Shown: positions 31,732-42,374 of the stretch, in pieces | Position numbering within the stretch: position 1 is the stretch's first letter | Layout: the number at the start of each line of letters is the position of its first letter | DNA from: Hormiphora californensis | Taxonomy: Eukaryota > Ctenophora > Tentaculata > Cydippida > Pleurobrachiidae | Direction of reading: 5' to 3' | NCBI GenBank assembly: GCA_020137815.1 | Contig: CM035355.1 | Coordinates: 7,128,597-7,192,596, forward strand | DNA length: 64,000 bases | Made by a program: the position numbers and the translations under genes | Notes under the pieces: model-generated | What the model saw: the letters and a program-made list of their open reading frames with translations, nothing else | Told to the model about the DNA's origin: nothing | Database searches by the model: none

Positions 31732-34700
31732 CTTCTTCTTCTTCTTCTGGGAGGACGCTGGCTAGTGCGAAGCACTAGCCAGTAAGGGGTGGGTGCCATG
31801 AGGCTCCCGTTCCCCGTCCTGGGTGGTGTGGCTGGTATGTTGCCAACTGCTTCGGCCCAAGGAGACTTGGGGAGCTGGTGCCATACCAGGTCACAGGGGA
31901 AACCTCCCTTTAAGGGGTGGTTTCAGGGGGGTGAAGTATCTCCATCGCCTTCTTATAGAACGAGATCGTTTTTCTAAGGGGTTGATGGTGTCTAATTTCG
32001 TACATGCTGAGGCCCAGCCTGTCAAAGGATTCCTGTCGGAGTTTCCAAAGGGCGGGGCATTCAGTAAGTACATGCTTTATTGTCTCGTCTTCCATCCCAC
32101 ATGCTGCACAGGTTGTGGTCTCGACTTTTTTTAATTTTTTCATGTGGTAGTTAAGGTGGCAGTGCCCTGTGAGTAGGTGTGTCGCCGCCCTTAGGTCTGT
32201 TCTATTAAGTTTTTGAAGAGGTCTCTCATATCTTTCGGTCCACATCATGTCCATATGTTTGGTTTGTTTGATGGGTCCGGTTTTAACCTTCTCCCTGAGG
32301 GCTGCATAGGCTGCCGCTTTGGGAATTGGTATGAGAGTAACTTCTTCGATTTCCTGAGCACCCCTTTTTGCCAAGATGTCTGCTATTTCGTTTCCATCGT
32401 ACCCTTGATGGGCCGGGATCCATCTAATCATGACATCGTTGAATATGGCTAGGGTGTTCAGATTTTTGATAGTCTTTATCGTGGTTTTTGATCTGCATGT
32501 CGTGGAGTCTAGGGTCTTTATTGTCCCTTGACTGTCACAGTTTATGAGTATTCGCTCGTTAGCTGTTCCCCTATCCAGGAGATATTGAGCCGTCTGTTGT
32601 ATGGCATACATTTCTGCCGCCGGGACAGTTCCTTCGGGGCCTAGGTTATACGAATTTCGAGCTAGCTCTGTTTCGCCAGAGTGGATAATGTATCCTGCAC
32701 CGGCATTGTTGTTAATTTTTGACCCATCAGTGTGTGCAACTATCGTGTACTTGTCTCCATCCTCCAAAAACGTCTCCCTTTCTGGGATCTCTAACGAGAA
32801 TTCCCTGTCTAGGGTGAGTTCCGGGGTTGTGAGATCGTGACATCTGCCCTCTGCTTCCAGAGTTCTGAGATCACGTGATACCGTGTTGGCATGCGAAGTG
32901 AACACTTTTGGGGTCTTTAGGTCTGATTTTATTGGCCCTTCCCATTCTCCCGTTGCCATTAGGGTGTATGCAGTTTTGGCTGCACAGTACCTCAGATGGT
33001 CGGTGATCGGGGCGGTGTTTGTGATTGTGTCTAGGGCTGTTGATGGCGTCGAGGGCATGGCCCCAGTTACCATCTTGAGTGCTAGCCTCTGTACCCTTAT
33101 CATGTTTTCTTTGTTTGTTTTGGTTCGCATTGCATTAGCCCAGACCATTGCCCCGTAGCATAAGGTGGGTCTCACTATTGCAGTGTATATCCATAGGGCC
33201 GTTTTAGGGTTTAGTCCCCACGTGGGTCCCACCACTTTACGGCACTGCATCAGGATATTTTTTGCTTTTTTTATTTGTTTGTTTACGTGCTCGTTCCAGT
33301 TCAGTTTGCTGTCAAGGGTAATCCCTAGAAACTTCGTGGATTCGGACACTTTGATAGGGTTACCCTGAATTTTGATCGGGTTTCCAATTTTCACATTTTT
33401 TCGATGGGTGAATATGACTACATGCGATTTCAGGGCACTTAGTTTGAGCCCTACTGTCTTACACCAGGCGTTTATGGAATTAAGCCCCTTCTGGGTCGCG
33501 TCCCTTAGAGGGAGTATGTCCGCAGAGGGTCCATTTCTTCCGGAGGGCATTGTGGTTGCTACTATATGACATAAGTCATCCGCAAAGCCCTGTAGTTCAC
33601 CTGGTATATTCTTTTTGCTATGGTTTAGTAGATCGTCCATTACCAGGTTCCATAGGAACGGGGAAAGTATTCCTCCCTGGGGACAACCCCGGGTGGCTCT
33701 TATAGTAAGGGACTCTTCCATTAGGTTCGTGGTTATTTCGCGGTTTGAGATCATGTAGGTGATCCAGACCGCTGTTCTTTTGTCGCGTAGCTTTGCATGA
33801 AGGGCTCTTTCCATAGCTTGGAATGCCACATTATCGAAGGCTCCCTCGATGTCCAAGAACGTACCCAGGGCAATGCCCTTGTGCATGAGGGTGCCTTCGA
33901 GTTTGCGTACTACTTTATGGAGGGCTGTTTCTGTTGAAACGCCTCTTCTAAATCCATATTGGGACTTGTTTAATTTTTTGTGTACTTTTTGGTCTACCTC
34001 AATGTGCCATAGAATTAACCGTTCCATGAGTTTGTGGAGGTTTGACGCAAGGGTTATTGTTCGGTATGATTTAGGCATACGATAGTCATCCTTTCCTGGC
34101 TTGGGCAGGTAGATGGCTTCTGCTTCCTGCCAGGATTTGGGGGTTACCCCTAGACTGTACGATGCCTTAGCTATCTTTGCAAATGGTTCAGCAATAATGT
34201 CTGCTACTTTTTGCATCATGATGGGCCTGATGCCATCCGGCCCAGCAGCTGTTAAGGGTTTAAATTCCCTCAGCGCCTTGATGATACGTGTTTTCGAGAA
34301 TGTTTTTTCATCAGACCACTCCCCTTCTGGGGCTTCAGTTTTGTCCTTGAGGGAGGGTCTAGTTGAGTGGTCCTCGCCAAAGTGAACCTCTGCCATTATC
34401 TGGAGGGTTTCTTTAGGGGACTGTGATAGTTCACCATTTGCGTCAAAGATACAGCTGAGATTATAATCTTTACTGTTCTTGAGCACTTGGCTAACCTTCT
34501 GGGCATCTGAATATGCATCGAGATCTTCAGCCCATATTTTCCAGTTTTTAAATTTAGACTGGTTTTTGGTTTTTGTGTATTTGTTTCGAGCTGTTTTTGC
34601 TGAGTCCCAGTCCTGATGCACTTTCGTGGTCTGGGCGTGTCTCAGTTTATCAAACATTTCCTCCCTAGCTGCCTTGACCTCCCCACTGAGCCACGGGGGG

Positions 34701-36594
34701 TCTTTGGAGTGGGCGGAAACGTATGTTTTTGGGGTACACTTGTAGTATGCCCACAGCATCAGTTCTATTAGTTTTTCGTTGGCTGTTTCAAGTTCTTCGG
34801 CGTTTGATATTACCATTTCTGTCAGTCCTGTTTCTTCTAGGCCCTTTTCCACAAGTTGTCTATATAGGGCCCAGTTTGTTTTCTTAATATTGTAGAATGA
34901 GCGGATCTTGCTACCGTCCATGTCCCTCAACACAAATGTGATGGGTACGTGGTCGGATCTGCATTTTCCTTCTACTGTCTGCCAGTCTTGTATCATGTCC
35001 AGTGCATGGTTGTTGGTCATGGTAAGATCTAGCACATTTTTTCTTGTTCCATTGTCGAAAGTGTGGGGGCAATTCACGTTCGATACATGCAGATCAAGAT
35101 CTACAATGGCATCTAATAGTGCATCTCCCCTTTTCTTCCCAATAGGATCTTTAACCAGTGCCCCCCAACTAGTGTTGTGGGCGTTGGTATCAGATCCAAT
35201 TACTAGTTTCAGGTTATTTCTTTTTGCGTGGGCTGCCAACTCTCCTAGTAATTTAGGAGGGCATTCTAGCTCTCTGTCCATGTACATTGAGCATAAAATG
35301 ACTGATTTGGTGCCCAGTTTGACAAGGATAGTGACTGTGTCCCTGTCAGTGAATTTGTCAAGGAGAAATACGTTCCTCCCTAGGTTACTATTGATTAAGA
35401 TGCTCGCACGTGGTCTCTGAGCCCTTTTGTCATATAGGGCAGAGAATCCTCCGCTGGCTCTAACTTTAGATGTTTTCCCTATAATAGGTGGTTCTTGGGC
35501 TAGGATAATTTGTGATCGTGTTTGGTTACAGGTGATTATGTCATCCCATGCTTCATGACTTTTATGGAGGTTAATTTGTGTTACTCTGATGTTTTTACTT
35601 ATTTTCTTGGCTGCTGAGGGTCCTGGAGGCGGCCCTAGATTCTGCTGCCCCTCCTTCTGGGGTGGGGGCGGCAGATTGTCTTGGGCTCCGCGGGCAGTGT
35701 TGGACCTCCCTGTCCCTTCCTTTCGGAGGGTCATTTGGATTCCACCTGCACTATTCGGGGCTGCGATTTGACTCTTCTGCCCTTTCCCTGTCGCTACACT
35801 GCCCGAATCTCCATCATTTAGAAGGTCAGCTTCTCTTACGGGCGATAGTCCCGTTTTACAGGGGCTGGTGCCCTCATGTAATGGAGGGTGCTCCCCGGAT
35901 GGAGGGTGCTCCCTGAAGGGCCCTCCTGGGATGGGGGCCCTGTGCGGAGTTGCTGAGAGTCCTCTAGCTATTTGGGGGAGATAAGGGTAGTGAGAGTCCT
36001 CACTTAGATGGTTTGTGAAGGTAATATAATTCTCCATATAGCATGGGATTATGGCGGGTCAGTAATGATATGCCCCGTTGTTTTAAAAGGGAAAGAAGAG
36101 ACGCCTCATGACCACAGAATTAAGGCCCCGTGGCCTGGGGGTCGGCGAATTACACACCCTATTGGCCTATATATAATTGGTTCTTTAGTTAGGTTATGTA
36201 AGGTCGGGAGCAAGGGTAGCCCATTTGATTTGGGCATCCCTGTAGTTGCCCCGTCCCAAAAATTGGCTCTGGTAGTTACAGGGGAACGTAAAAGAGCCCC
36301 TGGGTAATAATATAATGAAGTGTTTAACTCCGGTCTCTGCTGGTTTTCTACCATTGTACCTGGAGTGAATTTATTAGTAGTTTGGAATTTTTGAATCTTG
36401 ATTAAGGGGTTGGGTTAGTCCATGTTAGATGGAGAGACCCATTACAGGGGGGTGTGTGGTTTGTCCCCTGGGTATGCTCTCCAGAGATGGAGTCTTTAGA
36501 CACTATCGCTAGCTACATCCCTTTTAGTAGGGTTGTGCTAGACGTTAGCCCCGGCCCGCACTCCATCAGGCGTAGGAAGGAATCTCACTTTCCG
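31732..36594 (-). mobile_element. Full-length non-LTR retrotransposon with an intact ORF
   Basis: The element lies between copies of an 11-bp target-site duplication, GGACCCCGATT (31721-31731 and 36595-36605). Read on the minus strand it has an about 550-bp 5' leader, one long ORF and a short 3' UTR ending in a (GAA)n tail (31732-31746 on plus as TTC repeats). An uninterrupted ORF, clear TSD and intact tail mean a recent, possibly still active insertion. Confidence 0.88.
31910..36037 (-). CDS. Retrotransposon polyprotein: endonuclease, reverse transcriptase, RNase H
   Basis: 1375 codons from ATG 36037-36035. Order: a Pro-rich N-terminus; an AP-like (EEP) endonuclease at about 150-380 with QINLHKS, QEPP, SDTNAH and KCRSDHVPI; reverse transcriptase at about 590-880 with GPDGIRPIMM, YGFRRGVST, LDIEGAFDN, GCPQGGILSP and the catalytic GFADDL; RNase H at about 1120-1250 with AHTDGS, AAEMYAI, NCDSQG and WIPAHQGYDGNEIAD; then a CAAC...H...C knuckle near the end. 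EEP plus RT plus RNase H in one frame places it in the I/jockey-related group of non-LTR elements; no separate ORF1 was found. All catalytic motifs appear intact. Confidence 0.92.
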   Translation of the reverse strand: MENYITFTNHLSEDSHYPYLPQIARGLSATPHRAPIPGGPFREHPPSGEHPPLHEGTSPCKTGLSPVREADLLNDGDSGSVATGKGQKSQIAAPNSAGGIQMTLRKEGTGRSNTARGAQDNLPPPPQKEGQQNLGPPPGPSAAKKISKNIRVTQINLHKSHEAWDDIITCNQTRSQIILAQEPPIIGKTSKVRASGGFSALYDKRAQRPRASILINSNLGRNVFLLDKFTDRDTVTILVKLGTKSVILCSMYMDRELECPPKLLGELAAHAKRNNLKLVIGSDTNAHNTSWGALVKDPIGKKRGDALLDAIVDLDLHVSNVNCPHTFDNGTRKNVLDLTMTNNHALDMIQDWQTVEGKCRSDHVPITFVLRDMDGSKIRSFYNIKKTNWALYRQLVEKGLEETGLTEMVISNAEELETANEKLIELMLWAYYKCTPKTYVSAHSKDPPWLSGEVKAAREEMFDKLRHAQTTKVHQDWDSAKTARNKYTKTKNQSKFKNWKIWAEDLDAYSDAQKVSQVLKNSKDYNLSCIFDANGELSQSPKETLQIMAEVHFGEDHSTRPSLKDKTEAPEGEWSDEKTFSKTRIIKALREFKPLTAAGPDGIRPIMMQKVADIIAEPFAKIAKASYSLGVTPKSWQEAEAIYLPKPGKDDYRMPKSYRTITLASNLHKLMERLILWHIEVDQKVHKKLNKSQYGFRRGVSTETALHKVVRKLEGTLMHKGIALGTFLDIEGAFDNVAFQAMERALHAKLRDKRTAVWITYMISNREITTNLMEESLTIRATRGCPQGGILSPFLWNLVMDDLLNHSKKNIPGELQGFADDLCHIVATTMPSGRNGPSADILPLRDATQKGLNSINAWCKTVGLKLSALKSHVVIFTHRKNVKIGNPIKIQGNPIKVSESTKFLGITLDSKLNWNEHVNKQIKKAKNILMQCRKVVGPTWGLNPKTALWIYTAIVRPTLCYGAMVWANAMRTKTNKENMIRVQRLALKMVTGAMPSTPSTALDTITNTAPITDHLRYCAAKTAYTLMATGEWEGPIKSDLKTPKVFTSHANTVSRDLRTLEAEGRCHDLTTPELTLDREFSLEIPERETFLEDGDKYTIVAHTDGSKINNNAGAGYIIHSGETELARNSYNLGPEGTVPAAEMYAIQQTAQYLLDRGTANERILINCDSQGTIKTLDSTTCRSKTTIKTIKNLNTLAIFNDVMIRWIPAHQGYDGNEIADILAKRGAQEIEEVTLIPIPKAAAYAALREKVKTGPIKQTKHMDMMWTERYERPLQKLNRTDLRAATHLLTGHCHLNYHMKKLKKVETTTCAACGMEDETIKHVLTECPALWKLRQESFDRLGLSMYEIRHHQPLRKTISFYKKAMEILHPPETTP

Positions 36595-36862
36595 GGACCC
36601 CGATTCAGTGGCCCCCGATTTAGTGGCACCCCGATTTAGTGGCAGGATTTTTCCCCCAATATAGGAAATTAACGTTATTTGAACCCGATTCAGTGGCACC
36701 CCGATTTAGTGGCAGGATTTTTTCCCCCCGAGGATGCCACTAAATCGGGGTCCGACTGTACTGTTTGATAAAGTTTGGAGTATGCAGTAGGATTAAGAGA
36801 CTGGTAATTGATAGCAAATAGGTAGGATTTGTTAATTGAACTGCAGTACCGGAATCTGAGTA

Positions 36863-37616
36863 GGGTAAGCTGGGGCGAAAGTGGCCCATTTTTAACGTTT
36901 TAGGTTCTAAAATACGCAATTTATACAGCAGGAAGAAAAAAATTATATAGGCTATCCAATGAAACCTTTTCCTTTCAGCCGAGCTAAATTTTAAAATCTA
37001 CAAGTTTTATTTAATGGGTTAATTAATCAATTCAAATAATTTGGTGAGGCGTTTTTTGGAAAATTTGCACCGGGGCAAAGTGGCCCAAGCCAATAGCATT
37101 GCTCGATTTTATCACGTGCCTGGTGTTGTTAGACGAAACGATCAAACTAGGGGCAAAGTGGCCCATGTTCTGCACCGGAACATGGGCCACTTTGCCCCTA
37201 ATTTGATCGTCTGTACTACATTTTTGTGCATTCCAATGTCACGTGGTATTGCAGGCGCCATTTCATTGGTCCTAGAGGTGGGCCACTTTGCCCCAGACCG
37301 GACCACTTTGCCCCGGAGAGTGGGCCATATTCGCCCCGATTTCACAAAATTGACAATTAAGACAACAAAAATGCCAATTTCATCAAAAATGTTTATACCA
37401 CGTTTTAGAGAATTATAAAGCCTAACTGGCAGTTTTTGCAAAATTAAAATCGGCCAACCCAAACAGAAATGACAGCAGTTTTAAAGCGAAAATTCGGAAC
37501 AGAACGAGCAGGTCTCCGCTGGAGAAAAAGTCACGTGACCACATGTAATAACTAGGGCCACTTTGCCCCATACATGGGCCACTTTACCCCGCGGGCCATT
37601 TTGCCCCAGCTTACCC
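36863..37616. mobile_element. 754-bp TA-flanked MITE built of GGGGCAAAGTGGCCC units
   Basis: Termini GGGTAAGCTGGGGCGAAAG and TTTGCCCCAGCTTACCC are inverse, with TA at both ends (36861-36862, 37617-37618). The interior repeats GGGGCAAAGTGGCCC or its inverse about nine times, including a central palindrome near 37145-37200. No transposase. The plus-strand 125-codon frame is not convincing. Confidence 0.8.
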
Positions 37617-37639
37617 TATTCATTACTCTCCCAAATAAA

Positions 37640-38602
37640 TCATAGCACTGGCAAGTGCCCCGGGCCCAAAAGGGGGGTGTGGGGGCGCAGCCCCCACCTT
37701 AAACGGGGGTGTGGGGGCAGAGCCCCCACCTTAGAAATACCCTCTAACTCAAAAAATAAAAGAGAGAGCACACGGAACACTTCTACACACAAGCGCGTTA
37801 ACCTGCCAGTGCTACTATATACCATTGCAAATTTCGGGGTTTTTGATGCTTTAAAAATGCATGTTCCAGATGAAGTAGAGGGATGAAATTTTGTACTCTA
37901 AGGGCCCTCATATAGGAGAAGAGGCATACAAAATTTCAGAATGATCGGATGTAAGGTAAAAATTTGCCAGAGGGGTCCCAAAATGCAAAAATGTAAGGGA
38001 TGGGACGGGAGGGGAGGAGATTGAGTGTTCTCCTAAACCAGAAATAGTAGAGACTTGCCGTTTGGAACATTGGTTCCTTGCATTATTTGGCGTGGTATAG
38101 GCTATGTGAAAACTTCGAAATCGCCATAGTTCATTAATTATTCATTAATTATTCATTAATTATTCATTTTAATAACTTAATTGCATTATATCTCCACTTC
38201 GGCTCGTCCTAAAACGTTTTCATGGGTATATTCCGACTCAAAATAGTCGATTTATGGGGGGTCGTCCCCCGGACAAAAATTCGTATCTCGCACCGTTTAG
38301 CCGTTATTTGCATATTTATGCTCTAATTCATGATTTTATGCATAACCGTTGTAATGTTCACTTCGGCTGACCCTAGAACGTTTTCTTGGGTATATTCCGA
38401 CTCAAAATAGTCGATTTGTGGGGGGTCGTCCCCCGGACAAAAATTCGTATCTCGCACCGTTTAGCCGTTATTTGCATATTTATGCTCAAATTCATGATTT
38501 TATGCATACCCTTTAAAATTTCCACTTCGGCTGACCCTAAAACGTTTTCTTGGGTATATTCCGACTCAAAATAGTCGATTTATTACACCAAAAAGAACAG
38601 AA
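37640..38602. repeat. GC-rich short repeats and an about 157-bp tandem repeat
   Basis: 37660-37735 contains two copies of a GGGGGTGTGGGGGC/GCCCCCACC hairpin unit. From about 38200 to 38585 a unit of about 157 bp is repeated roughly 2.4 times: CACTTCGGCTGACCCTA, then TTCCGACTCAAAATAGTCGA, GGGGTCGTCCCCCGGAC and TCGCACCGTTTAGCCG. No gene seen. Confidence 0.75.
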
Positions 38603-39025
38603 ATTTAGTCAAAAAACCAATTAAATAAATTAGTTTGGATGCCCGGGCCCATTTGGTGTCACGGGGGTAAAACCTTTAGGCTACTGTCATAAATGATGAA
38701 TATCGAGAGAGATAAAGAAAAACAAATTGTGATATAAAGAGTGAGATATATCGAGAAAGACGGAGAGATAGTAAGAGAAATATAAATAAAAGAGAGAAAA
38801 AAAGAGAAAGAGGGAAATATGGAGGTGGAGAGTGGGAGAAAGAGGAAAAGAGGGAGAAAGAGATAGAGGGATGGAGAGAAAGAGAAAAGAAAAACGAGAG
38901 ATGTGTATTGAAAAATAAACGAGATATGCCATTATTTATGACAGTAGCCTAAAGGTTTTACCCCCGTGACACCAAATGGGCCCGGGCATCCAAACTAATT
39001 TATTTAATTGGTTTTTTGACTAAAT
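38603..39025. mobile_element. MITE with 92-bp identical inverted repeats
   Basis: 38603-38694 (ATTTAGTCAAAAAACCAATT ...) and 38934-39025 are exact inverse copies over 92 bp. They enclose about 240 bp of GA-rich sequence. No target duplication is obvious. The arms share GGATGCCCGGGCCCATTTGG. Perfect identity argues for a recent insertion. Confidence 0.85.
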
Positions 39026-40128
39026 ATCAACACAATTTAAACACGGTAGTTTTTTATTTGTGAAATTATTTTGATGAAATGTGACAAAAATACACAACAT
39101 GTTCTGGCTTCTCTTTCTTCTTTTCTCATTTCCTAAATCACTCTCTTTCTGAATATGTCTGACTAAATATGGGTAATCGTCTTTTGTAAGACTCCCTGCT
39201 ACACTCAAATACACATGTACAGACATACAAACATAACAATTCTTTCCTCATATCCCTGTTTTATCAGGGCTCTATGCAGGGCGGTATATTTCCCTCGCTT
39301 GTATCATTGGGGGAGCCGTGAGATTTGATTCCTTTGACAGTCCCTAAGGGTCGCATATAATAACCCTGGGTATCCGGGGTTCAGAGGTGAAACACGGTAA
39401 ATCCTGGGTGGGCGTGCCACCTGTAATTTTAGAAAGAGCCAAATATCCTAAATACTCTTCACTCTCATAAAGTAAAGATTTGGGATTTTGGGCACTGCCT
39501 GAAGTTACAGTTAGCACACGCACCCGGAAACGACCATGTTGTACCTCACGCCGGATTTGAGAAACTTAGTTGAATAGGGACATAACGGTAATTAGGAATT
39601 CGCTTGTTGCAAATTATTTTCCACTCACGGCGACCCCTTATCACATCACATATCATTATCTCTCTCCTCATCAAATAACTTCTGTTCTTCAACACCAAAC
39701 TTCCGATTGTAATATCTTCATTTGATCTCTTTCTTTCAGTTTCTTTCTCTAAATCCTCGCGAGAGAGGTGTACTTGAACTAAACTAAACAGTGCAAAACC
39801 TAATCCTAAATATATAACCCCTTCTAATATATATTATTATGTAGAAAAACAGTGTGCGAGTTAGTTAAAAAATTAAAATGTTCGACCCGTGAGCAATACT
39901 TTCTTTTGGTACACAATATAATTTAACACATTTGTCTTTGTTGCATTAACCTAACATGCATAACTCAAACATCCAAAAACTGTGTCTTTCTCTCTGTGTG
40001 TGTGGTGTTTAATGGAACAGTTGTGGGACAAAAAGCAAAAAAAAAACAATAGATGGATTGTCAGAAACACAACTAAATCTCAGTTTGAAATATCAGTGCT
40101 GCTTCCGACAAAACTATAATAGGGGGTG
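39026..40128. other. Intergenic, no gene seen
   Basis: AT-rich sequence with no ORF or exon I can support; it lies 3' of the two-TM gene. A G/C-rich patch with CCGGGG motifs lies at 39260-39400. Confidence 0.4.
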
Positions 40129-40571
40129 CTAGAAGACTGATACTAGAAATTGTCCACCGACTATCACGGCAGCGTGGAGAGCGAAATATTTCACGTATGA
40201 CCAGATACTTTTCCTCTTTGATTTCAACAAGTCCTGAAAATGGGAAATAGGGGTTAGTGAATTGGCGGATAAGGGATTTACCAATACCATCTAATCCGAA
40301 TCCCATTATTCACTGGATATCCACACATGTGTGTGAGTGTGGATGATCCACTGGATCAATTTCCAATCGCGTTTGTGTCCCTGCGCGGCTCTCTTGTGCA
40401 ATTAACACAGAGTTTCACGGCGCAACTCAACACTGCTGACACTTTGTCTCTGTGTCGTGTGGCGACGGCGCGCAGCTTCACTTTTGGTCAAAGAACAAGG
40501 AGGAGACTGAGACGTGACGTAGCAACAGCGCCCACCCAATAATCTCAACCCAGATAACACAGAGAGAGGGA

Positions 40572-40629
<58 letters not shown>

Positions 40630-42190
40630 TAAGGAATTCATACCTCAATAGTACTGGTAATATTGGTGACGGGTATTCCTTGTTCGGTTGCTATGGTTGC
40701 TACCATACCGCACACCGCTATGCAGGAGAGGATAAACCCAGCGGTAGATCCACGGAGTAGAATGTTGTACCATATCTGATAGAGAAGGGCTGATACCTCT
40801 TCCTGGAAGTGAGAGAGAGGGTTAGGAAACTTTGGGAATGTAGGATAGAGAAAGTAATGATGGCTACATGTGAGTGAGAAAGTTTTTACTACTTTATAAG
40901 GAGTCTTGGCGTATTGGTGTTCCTACCTCTGACGTGTATTTTGTTATAGTGTTCCTCAGGAGAGTATCCACCTCTTTGTCCTGCGCTTTGTCCGCCAATA
41001 AACACACCTGCAAAATATGGAGTTCAGCAATCTTCTAGCCGCCTATGCTATTTAACCAAAAGCAATGAATATTGGACAGTTTAGCAGTTATCTTCGCATA
41101 GAATGATGCTTTGATAAAGTAGTGTGTAGACTGTAGAGGGTCAGCTAGGAAGAGAGTGAAATATTGTGATCCTATGCTAAATGAAGGAGTAAAATTATTC
41201 TCCCTGGAGCAAGGTTACCCTAGATACGAAAACGTTGCCTAGCATTCATCTGGGTGGAGAAATATTAAACATATTCATGCTTTTTAAAACGATCTCATCA
41301 CTGGGCTACTAAACCAGGAAAACGAAAGTCAAGAAAGAAACATTCATCATGTTTTCCTGGTTCAGTTGATGTAATTACAAATTACAAAGAGAGAATCGCC
41401 GAATCGGTAACTAAACGTTTTCCTGGTTAGGAACCTTCCTAGTCCACCTAAACCACTCACCTAGTTCACCCTCCTAGTTCTTGTGCATTTCATGGGATTT
41501 TACCTGCTTATCTTCCTCCGGGAGAGATTCGAGAAAGTTTTTGGCGCAGTCCTCAGGGGAGATCAGAGTAAAATCACTGTCACCAGAAACGCTCTCTGAA
41601 ATAAATAAAATTAATTAATTAATTAACAAACTAATTAATTAATTAATAAAGAACAGTCTTAGTTTTATTATAACTCCTATTGGATGTTACTATGAAAGAT
41701 TCGTGGAATAAGGTCACGATGAAGTCACGGCCTTGCGAAAAAGTATAAAGTCATTGCCCCATTGCATACCATTATACTACGTGTGATACTAAACACGTAA
41801 CTTTTGATATTTGATAACTTAATGAGTGCCGGGGTGAGCTCATTTTGGAATTTGGGAGAGGGGCTTACAACAATCGGAGATACTGCTTTGCTCCTAGGGA
41901 ACTGATTGGGGGATTGTGGTTCCGAATTCATAGTATGGGGAGTAAAAGGGTATAGGTAATAGCAATCAGGTACAATTGGGCTGGGGATTAGACACTAGCT
42001 AGATGTCCTAGTATTTCTTTCAAACCCGTGTGGGGCGCGGTGAGACAGGGCCGAGCAAGGGTCAAGGGTCAAGAAAGGCAACTGGTATACCTGGTGTGCA
42101 GCATTTCCGAGATCGATGGTGATCCTCTGAGAGGTTCAACCTGAGGCTGTATTCCACGTAGACGTTGGCCAATCGACCCGGCTCTGACAT
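40129..42190 (-). CDS. Small protein with two C-terminal hydrophobic helices, 5 exons, unrecognised
   Basis: Exons (minus) 42091-42190, 41504-41595, 40927-41007, 40644-40802 and 40129-40233 join in phase to 178 residues, from ATG 42190-42188 to TAG 40131-40129. The N-terminal half is hydrophilic (SGDSDFTLISPEDCAKNFLE, DKEVDTLLRNTITKY). Two likely membrane helices follow (TAGFILSCIAVCGMVATIAT and YFALHAAVIVGGQFLVSVF), separated by a short loop with one N-glycosylation site (NIT). I do not recognise the family. It lies only 184 bp downstream of the UFM1 stop on the same strand. Good splice sites and consistent phase support a real gene. Confidence 0.75.
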
Positions 42191-42374
42191 CCCCTGTACG
42201 CTAACAAAGGAGAGACAATCGTATAATCAAACCGATTAATTAAATAATTAATAATTGATACTGAGTGGGGTGGGATGTGTTCGAACAAATAACAATGAAA
42301 CAACTAACACCACTGTAAGATTTGAATAAATTGAATAAAACACGCATACAGAAAAGAAAAACCTCACAAAATTA

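Larger units (their letters stand above)
31715..36760. mobile_element. TIR element (TACAGTCGGACCCCGATT) split by a retrotransposon
   Basis: The left end TA-CAGTCGGACCCCGATT (31715) and right end AATCGGGGTCCGACTG-TA (36760) are inverse copies, as in the 85-bp element at 9150. Between 36606 and 36760 are tandem copies of CCCGATTTAGTGGCA-type sequence. The non-LTR element 31732-36594 interrupts it after the left terminus. Confidence 0.8.

Noticed and set aside
34908-35420. 170-codon plus-strand ORF in the retrotransposon
   Set aside because: Antisense to the endonuclease/RT reading frame; no independent support.
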